Below are positions 6,105-9,677 of a stretch of 9,677 nucleotides of DNA, piece after piece. Location: positions 1-9,677 of the forward strand of contig CAIVHJ010000315.1 in NCBI GenBank assembly GCA_903905665.1, written 5' to 3'. The DNA is from an uncultured Phycisphaerales bacterium (GTDB taxonomy: Bacteria; Planctomycetota; Phycisphaerae; UBA1845; CAIVHJ01). The translations under genes and the position numbers were made by a program. The notes beneath the pieces were generated by a model, which was given only the letters and a program-made list of their open reading frames with translations, was not told where the DNA came from and searched no databases. The stretch's first letter is position 1. Each line of letters begins with the position of its first letter.

Positions 6105-6755
6105 ATGTTTGAATTTTTGAGCGACTACGCGTGGATTTTTCAACGGATGGGCGCGGCGTTTTTGATCGGGTTGATCGTCGGGTGGGAGCGTGAGATTCGC
6201 AACAAACCCGCTGGACTGCGCACGATGATGCTCATTTGCATGGGGGCGTGCGTGTTCACGATGGTTTCAGACGTGGTCACGGGGAACAACGTGGATCGCA
6301 CCCGCATCGCCGCACAAATTGCCACGGGCGTCGGATTCATCGGTGCCGGGTCAATCATGCGAAGTCGGAAGGCCGTCTATGGACTGACGACGGCGGCGGA
6401 CATCTGGATGGCTTCGGCGCTGGGAATGGCGTGCGGATTCGGCCGGTTCGACATCGCATTCATCGGAGGCTTGGCGGGGTTGCTGGTCCTGCTGGTGTTT
6501 CAGGAAGTCGCCCACTCGATCAGTCATTCCCACATGGCTCGAGTCTATCGATTGTCCACCAAGAACCCGAATCTGTCATTTGCGGAGATCGAATTGCTGT
6601 TTCGAGAGGCGCATCTGCGGATTCTCCGCAAGAAATGTTATCAGGAAGGCGATGAGTATGTCTTTGCCTTCAAAGCGGTAGGACATGTGGACCGCCATTT
6701 GAGTTTTCGTGAAAAACTCCTTCATCTGCCCGATTTAATGCTCCGACGCAGATGA
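6105..6755 (+). CDS. MgtC/SapB-family inner-membrane protein
   Basis: A 216-residue member of the MgtC/SapB family. Diagnostic blocks are GLIVGWERE (residues 22-30), the basic stretch through GLRTMML (37-43), ATGVGFIGAGSIMR (73-86) and GLTTAADIWMASALGMACG (93-111). About five membrane helices are visible (near 12-28, 38-55, 68-84, 96-112 and 116-134). A soluble C-terminal domain of about 70 residues follows, as in Salmonella MgtC. That protein supports growth in low magnesium and inhibits the F-type ATP synthase, but many family members have other or unknown roles, so no specific function is assigned. GAAGGA (6093-6098) lies six bases before the ATG. No magnesium-sensing leader is visible; upstream is the repeat arm and the four-helix-bundle gene. 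It may be co-transcribed from pepA. Confidence 0.92.
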   Translation: MFEFLSDYAWIFQRMGAAFLIGLIVGWEREIRNKPAGLRTMMLICMGACVFTMVSDVVTGNNVDRTRIAAQIATGVGFIGAGSIMRSRKAVYGLTTAADIWMASALGMACGFGRFDIAFIGGLAGLLVLLVFQEVAHSISHSHMARVYRLSTKNPNLSFAEIELLFREAHLRILRKKCYQEGDEYVFAFKAVGHVDRHLSFREKLLHLPDLMLRRR

Positions 6756-6967
6756 GCCAAGAGCCCATCCCAATCACCCGCATGGCCGCCGACAAGTCGG
6801 TGGGCCGACAACGGCACAAGCCCCCAGCAGCCACAGGAGCGAGGAGGAGTCAGTACTGGAAGTATTAGGCACTGTCCAAGACAGTCATGATAATTATTGG
6901 CAAGAGTAACGTGTTGGCGTTTCCTTGTGATGAACGAGGCGGAATTGATGTAAGTGGTTGTCTTGGC
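6756..6967. other. Intergenic region between convergent units, no gene
   Basis: No convincing reading frame lies here. Two small inverted repeats are visible: CCGAC/GTCGG at 6789-6800, extended by flanking GC pairs and a G-T pair to about seven base pairs, and ACTGT/ACAGT at 6871-6885. Neither is followed by a proper T run on the plus strand, so no clear intrinsic terminator for the MgtC gene can be named; the second is followed only by an AT-rich stretch. The right half (from about 6885) is more AT-rich than the surrounding genes. Confidence 0.5.
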
Positions 6968-7000
6968 AAAAGAAAAAACTCGTTGCCAAGAAATGACAAC
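6968..7000 (-). terminator. Intrinsic terminator of tRNA-Pro
   Basis: On the minus strand GTTGTCA (7000-6994) pairs with TGGCAAC (6988-6982), with one G-T pair and a five-base loop. Three bases later TTTTTTCTTTT follows (6978-6968). It begins 13 bases after the tRNA 3' end. The same bases can form a competing longer hairpin (6957-7000), described under findings. Confidence 0.65.
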
Positions 7001-7012
7001 TGGTTTTCAAAA

Positions 7013-7087
7013 TCGGGGCGAGAGGATTCGAACCTCCGGCCTCCTGGACCCAAACCAGGCGCTCTAGCCAGGCTGAGCTACGCCCCG
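7013..7087 (-). tRNA. tRNA-Pro (anticodon UGG)
   Basis: The minus strand folds into a complete 75-base cloverleaf. The acceptor is CGGGGCG/CGCCCCG with the C1-G72 pair typical of bacterial tRNA-Pro and discriminator A. The D-stem is GCTC/GAGC. The anticodon stem is CCTGG/CCAGG around TTTGGGT, giving anticodon TGG. The T-arm is GGAGG, loop TTCGAAT, CCTCT with one G-T pair. CCA is not encoded, so it must be added after transcription. The gene starts 35 bases after the stop of the membrane-protein gene on the same strand and has no obvious promoter of its own, so it may be processed from that transcript. A terminator follows. Confidence 0.96.
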
Positions 7088-7122
7088 TCACCCGCACACC
7101 AACCAACACACATACCCCAGGC

Positions 7123-8385
7123 TCAGGTCGAAGGATCACTCGATGTACTTGGTGCAGCAGGAGGAACCGAAGGCGGGGAAACGAATGGCACCGTTCCACC
7201 CTCACCCGCTGTTCCTGACGACGCTGGAGCAACCCCTGCCCCCGACTCATCCACCGAAGCCATCACATACACATCGTCAAATTCCGTATCGTCCACGTGA
7301 TAGCGAAGCAGGTAATAAATGTTCGTCGAAGCCGTAAAAAAGTAGGACACCAAATACCCATACGCCAACGCAATCACCAGATTCACCCACACCTTGATCG
7401 CAAACGGCGTCACCGTGCTTCGTAACGAACCTTCCAACGGAGCGACCGCCGTCGGCACGACGAACAGCGCACCCATCCGCGGCGCCGCCCACATCTTATC
7501 CAGATCGGAAAATCCGATGCTCACAAAACCGTGCGTCGCAAACAACGCCAAATAAAGCAGCAGATACACCAACACCCACACGAGCGCCCCGTAAATCACC
7601 GCCAAAAAACCATAAAACACCGCTCGCTCGGGCCGCTGATAAAAATAACTGTAACTCCGCCCCAGCGCATCCATGCACCCCATTCCCTCCGCCGATACGG
7701 CCGGCCACATCAGCGGAAAACCAAACAACCCCCCCACTACCAAAAATGCGATTCCCGCTCCACCCGCCAGCGCCAATATGAAAATCAAACCACCCCAAAT
7801 CGACGACGCCACCCACCAGGTCCAACCCACGATCCAACTCACCACCAGCAAGGACAGACCAATCCCCAGGACGATTCCGACGGGAATGAACGGCGCAAGA
7901 AAATAGTGAATCCATTTTTCCCAGCCATAATCGAGCGCCTGACGCCATGAAATAATTTCCTGCCGCGAAAACTCCATCGCGCTCATCCGACAAATGGCTC
8001 CGCCCAGCAACGACCATATCGCCAGTACCACTATCCCGTAAACCAAACAGTACAACGGATGCTCATGAGCGATCCACCATAATCCGCTTACCAGTTTCAC
8101 CAGCGCCGCCGCCACTCCCGAAAGAGAAATGTGACTGGCTGATCCCAATACCAAATTCACACTCTCCGTCACGTGAGCGGCAATTTCCCCAAAAACTTTT
8201 TCCGTCCCCGGCCAAAGGGCATCCAAAATTCGACCCACGACAAACGTACTCACCAATGCCACCGTCGCCAATCCGATTTTGGTGAGATTGAGCGCCTGAC
8301 GCGAAGCACTGAAAATCCGCGGAAAATGCCAACCCGACCACAATTGATCCACTAAAGAAGGCGAAGACGTTTGCGTCTGATTCAT
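7123..8385 (-). CDS. Uncharacterised multi-pass membrane protein
   Basis: A 420-residue integral membrane protein of unknown function. Hydrophobic segments lie near residues 38-55, 86-104, 111-133, 163-190, 193-224, 256-283 and 328-350, giving six to eight membrane spans. An aromatic, charged loop (ALDYGWEKWIHYF, 150-162) and a block reading MWPAVSAEGMGCMDALGRSYSY (226-247) look like conserved loops; I associate similar blocks with planctomycete membrane proteins of unknown function, from memory and not from a search. The tail (380-420) is rich in Ser, Pro, Gly and Thr and probably disordered. No enzyme or transporter motif is recognised. ATG at 8385 is preferred because AGGAG lies seven bases upstream; the GTG at 8412 lacks one. 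A candidate promoter is at 8431-8458, and tRNA-Pro lies 35 bases downstream. Confidence 0.85.
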   Translation of the reverse strand: MNQTQTSSPSLVDQLWSGWHFPRIFSASRQALNLTKIGLATVALVSTFVVGRILDALWPGTEKVFGEIAAHVTESVNLVLGSASHISLSGVAAALVKLVSGLWWIAHEHPLYCLVYGIVVLAIWSLLGGAICRMSAMEFSRQEIISWRQALDYGWEKWIHYFLAPFIPVGIVLGIGLSLLVVSWIVGWTWWVASSIWGGLIFILALAGGAGIAFLVVGGLFGFPLMWPAVSAEGMGCMDALGRSYSYFYQRPERAVFYGFLAVIYGALVWVLVYLLLYLALFATHGFVSIGFSDLDKMWAAPRMGALFVVPTAVAPLEGSLRSTVTPFAIKVWVNLVIALAYGYLVSYFFTASTNIYYLLRYHVDDTEFDDVYVMASVDESGAGVAPASSGTAGEGGTVPFVSPPSVPPAAPSTSSDPST

Positions 8386-8392
8386 TCGTTTT

Positions 8393-8397
8393 CTCCT
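8393..8397 (-). promoter_or_regulatory. Ribosome binding site fixing the membrane-protein start
   Basis: AGGAG lies seven bases before the ATG at 8385. It lies inside the nine-codon extension that a GTG start at 8412 would add, which argues for the shorter protein. Confidence 0.65.
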
Positions 8398-8430
8398 GAC
8401 AAAAACCTGCACTCAGTTTGACTTTAGGCC

Positions 8431-8458
8431 ATTATAGCGGCCATGCCGAGGGGAGCAA
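8431..8458 (-). promoter_or_regulatory. Candidate promoter of the membrane protein and tRNA-Pro unit
   Basis: On the minus strand a perfect TATAAT (8436-8431) lies 16 bases downstream of TTGCTC (8458-8453), which matches only the TTG of the -35 consensus. The -10 box sits between two GGCC blocks (8427-8430 and 8439-8442). Transcription would start near 8424, about 40 bases before the ATG at 8385. The position in the gap after yacG fits. Confidence 0.45.
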
Positions 8459-8486
8459 TAAACGACTCTTCGCATAACACCAGTCG
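8457..8486 (-). terminator. Weak candidate terminator after yacG
   Basis: CGACT (8486-8482) and AGTCG (8467-8463) form a five-base-pair stem with a long loop, followed by TTTATT on the minus strand. It starts 23 bases after the yacG stop codon and overlaps the -35 of the next candidate promoter. The stem is short and the T run broken, so termination may be partial. Confidence 0.3.
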
Positions 8487-8508
8487 AGGCGTATTGGGCG
8501 ACTTCCTG

Positions 8509-8712
8509 TTACGACAAATGAGATACATCGGAACATCTGGAATCCGCAGGATTGACGGACGAAATGGGACTTTCAATGCGATAATCTTCGTGAAACCACC
8601 TGTGAAGATCGATCAACTGACATCGCAAAGAACAAAAAGGCCGATACGGAGCCTCCTCCCGCCGTTCCACATCGATTGTTCGACCACAGGTTGGGCAAGT
8701 GTATGAAGGCAT
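8509..8712 (-). CDS. yacG: DNA gyrase inhibitor YacG family zinc protein
   Basis: A 67-residue YacG-family protein. The zinc-binding pattern is complete: Cys6-x-x-Cys9 in CPTCGR and Cys27-x-x-x-Cys31 in FCSLRCQLIDLHRW. E. coli YacG (65 residues) binds GyrB and inhibits gyrase; the same role is likely but not shown here. Its ATG overlaps the stop of the FmdB-type gene by one base (TAATG), which indicates translational coupling, and no separate strong ribosome binding site is needed. The C-terminal 20 residues are polar and probably disordered, as is common in the family. It is the last gene of the grpE unit. Confidence 0.93.
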   Translation of the reverse strand: MPSYTCPTCGRTIDVERREEAPYRPFCSLRCQLIDLHRWFHEDYRIESPISSVNPADSRCSDVSHLS

Positions 8713-9017
8713 TACGGTACCGTCGCTTTCGGGGCCTTTTTGGGCGACTTCTTTTCAGACGGTTTCTTTTTGTCATCGACTTTAGGCGCACTGGTATCTG
8801 CCGTCTCCGCCTTCTGATCTTTGAGGTAACTCTCGCTACGATAATCCGTCTGGTAGAATCCCGATCCCTTGAACAGCACCCCCGCACCGGCGCCCACCAG
8901 TCGCTTCACTCGTCTCTTCCCACACTTGGGGCATTTACGAATCGCCTTGGCGGTGATCGCCTGAAACCGCTCGAACGAATGACCGCAGGCGCAACATTCG
9001 TATTCATACGTCGGCAT
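8712..9017 (-). CDS. FmdB-family zinc-ribbon regulatory protein
   Basis: A 101-residue FmdB-type protein. It opens with the family signature MPTYEYECCACGHSFE, and a zinc ribbon is formed by Cys8-x-x-Cys11 and Cys29-x-x-Cys32. The conserved block LFKGSGFYQTDYR (48-60) follows. Residues 69-101 are a lysine-rich, probably disordered tail that could bind nucleic acid. FmdB takes its name from a regulator next to formamidase/amidase genes, but most homologs are of unknown function. The start at 9017 is fixed by the signature and by AAGGAGG six bases upstream; a longer in-frame start at 9089 lies inside grpE and adds a non-conserved arginine-rich stretch. It overlaps grpE by 14 bases and yacG by one base. 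Confidence 0.92.
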   Translation of the reverse strand: MPTYEYECCACGHSFERFQAITAKAIRKCPKCGKRRVKRLVGAGAGVLFKGSGFYQTDYRSESYLKDQKAETADTSAPKVDDKKKPSEKKSPKKAPKATVP

Positions 9018-9657
9018 CGCCGTCCTCCTTCGTCGAGGAAACGTCAGCTCCCCCGGATTGACGCTTGCCACCCGCCGAGAGCGAGACAATTACCCGCGCC
9101 GGCCGAAGCACCCGATCATGCATCCGATAACCCTTGTGCACTTCCTGAATCACCGTTCGCGGTGGATGGTCTGCACTCGGCTGTTCCAGAATCGCCTCGT
9201 GACCTGTCGGATCAAACGGTTGCCCGATCGCTTCAATCGGCGTGACGCCATAATCCTTCAAAATCTTTTGAAGCTTGTCATACATCAACCGAACCGCCGG
9301 AATCATTCCCTCCGACGATTTCAAAGGGGCAGGCGTCTGCAACAACCGCTCAAAATCGTCGATCAGATCGAGCAACGTCCGTGCGAATCCAAAATTGGCG
9401 TACCGAATCGCCTCCTGCATCTCACGCGTCGCCCGTTGCTGATAATTCGAAAAATCCGCCTTCGCTCGCAAAAACTTGTCCTTCCAGTCCACAACCTCTG
9501 CGTCTCCAGGTTTCGCTTCGGTGGGAATCTCGGATGTCGCTGTCCCTTTTCCATCCACGGACTTTTTCCCTGTTTCACTCACCGGGCTCCCTCCAAACGA
9601 CTCAATCTCCTCCGACGTCGGAATGGCGATCTCTTTTTCTTTTTTTGGTTTACCCAT
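9004..9657 (-). CDS. grpE: GrpE nucleotide-exchange factor of DnaK
   Basis: A 217-residue GrpE, the cytosolic cochaperone that releases ADP from DnaK during protein folding. Residues 1-55 are a charged, low-complexity tail. Residues 56-135 form the long coiled helix (DWKDKFLRAKADFSNYQQR onward, LLDLIDDFERLL at 95-106). The C-terminal beta domain carries the signature GYRMHDRVLRPARVIVS (176-192) after FDPTGHEAI (148-156). The length is normal for the family. ATG at 9657 is the only start before the family region; upstream there is only a weak purine-rich site, and the window ends 20 bases further, so a CIRCE or other heat-shock element cannot be checked. The last 14 bases overlap the FmdB-type gene. 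No dnaJ or dnaK gene lies downstream. Confidence 0.95.
   Translation of the reverse strand: MGKPKKEKEIAIPTSEEIESFGGSPVSETGKKSVDGKGTATSEIPTEAKPGDAEVVDWKDKFLRAKADFSNYQQRATREMQEAIRYANFGFARTLLDLIDDFERLLQTPAPLKSSEGMIPAVRLMYDKLQKILKDYGVTPIEAIGQPFDPTGHEAILEQPSADHPPRTVIQEVHKGYRMHDRVLRPARVIVSLSAGGKRQSGGADVSSTKEDGDADV
9024..9030 (-). promoter_or_regulatory. Ribosome binding site of the FmdB-type gene inside grpE
   Basis: AAGGAGG lies six bases before the ATG at 9017 and within the last codons of grpE. It decides the start against the longer reading frame from 9089. Confidence 0.8.
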
Positions 9658-9677
9658 CGTATCGACTCATCTTGCGC

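Noticed and set aside
6105..6755. A PhoP/PhoQ-type or magnesium-sensing leader ahead of the MgtC-family gene
   Set aside because: The upstream DNA is the cassette repeat arm and the four-helix-bundle gene; no leader RNA structure or leader peptide is recognisable.
6784..6806. An intrinsic terminator for the MgtC-family gene
   Set aside because: A GC-rich hairpin can form, but no T run follows it on the plus strand.
6887..7300. A 137-codon plus-strand frame
   Set aside because: It runs through the tRNA-Pro gene on the opposite strand and into the antisense of the membrane-protein tail.

Overview
The window is bacterial chromosome of moderately high GC. Genes are densely packed on both strands, most have strong AGGAG-type ribosome binding sites, and there is one tRNA gene. 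Nothing in the window fixes the taxon. The exported TldD/PmbA pair and the multi-pass membrane protein resemble families I associate with Planctomycetota and related PVC bacteria, so that placement is tentative. There are no phage, plasmid, CRISPR or transposase genes.

Layout from left to right. Positions 1-25 hold the first codons of a minus-strand gene that runs off the edge. Positions 201-3847 hold a minus-strand two-gene unit. Its first gene encodes an exported TldD-like metallopeptidase with an intact HExxxH motif. Its second encodes an exported TldE/PmbA-like partner whose metal site is lost. The unit ends in a strong intrinsic terminator. Reading away from it on the plus strand is pepA, an M17 leucyl aminopeptidase with all metal and catalytic residues in place. 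A four-helix-bundle (S23/IVP family) gene follows, flanked by an imperfect inverted repeat of about 50 bp. The left arm supplies the last codons of pepA, so the gene looks like a small inserted cassette. An MgtC/SapB-family membrane protein comes next.

The right third is all on the minus strand. grpE, an FmdB-type zinc-ribbon gene and yacG overlap or abut one another and form one unit. They are followed by a separate unit with its own candidate promoter: an uncharacterised 420-residue multi-pass membrane protein, then tRNA-Pro(UGG), then an intrinsic terminator.

The left part is a peptide-degradation locus: an exported TldD/E-like protease pair divergent from a cytosolic aminopeptidase, sharing a 266-bp control region. 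The right part is housekeeping: chaperone cofactor, zinc-binding regulators and a tRNA. The two observations most worth following are the exported TldD/E pair with one degenerate active site, and the repeat-flanked four-helix-bundle cassette that rewrote the end of pepA.
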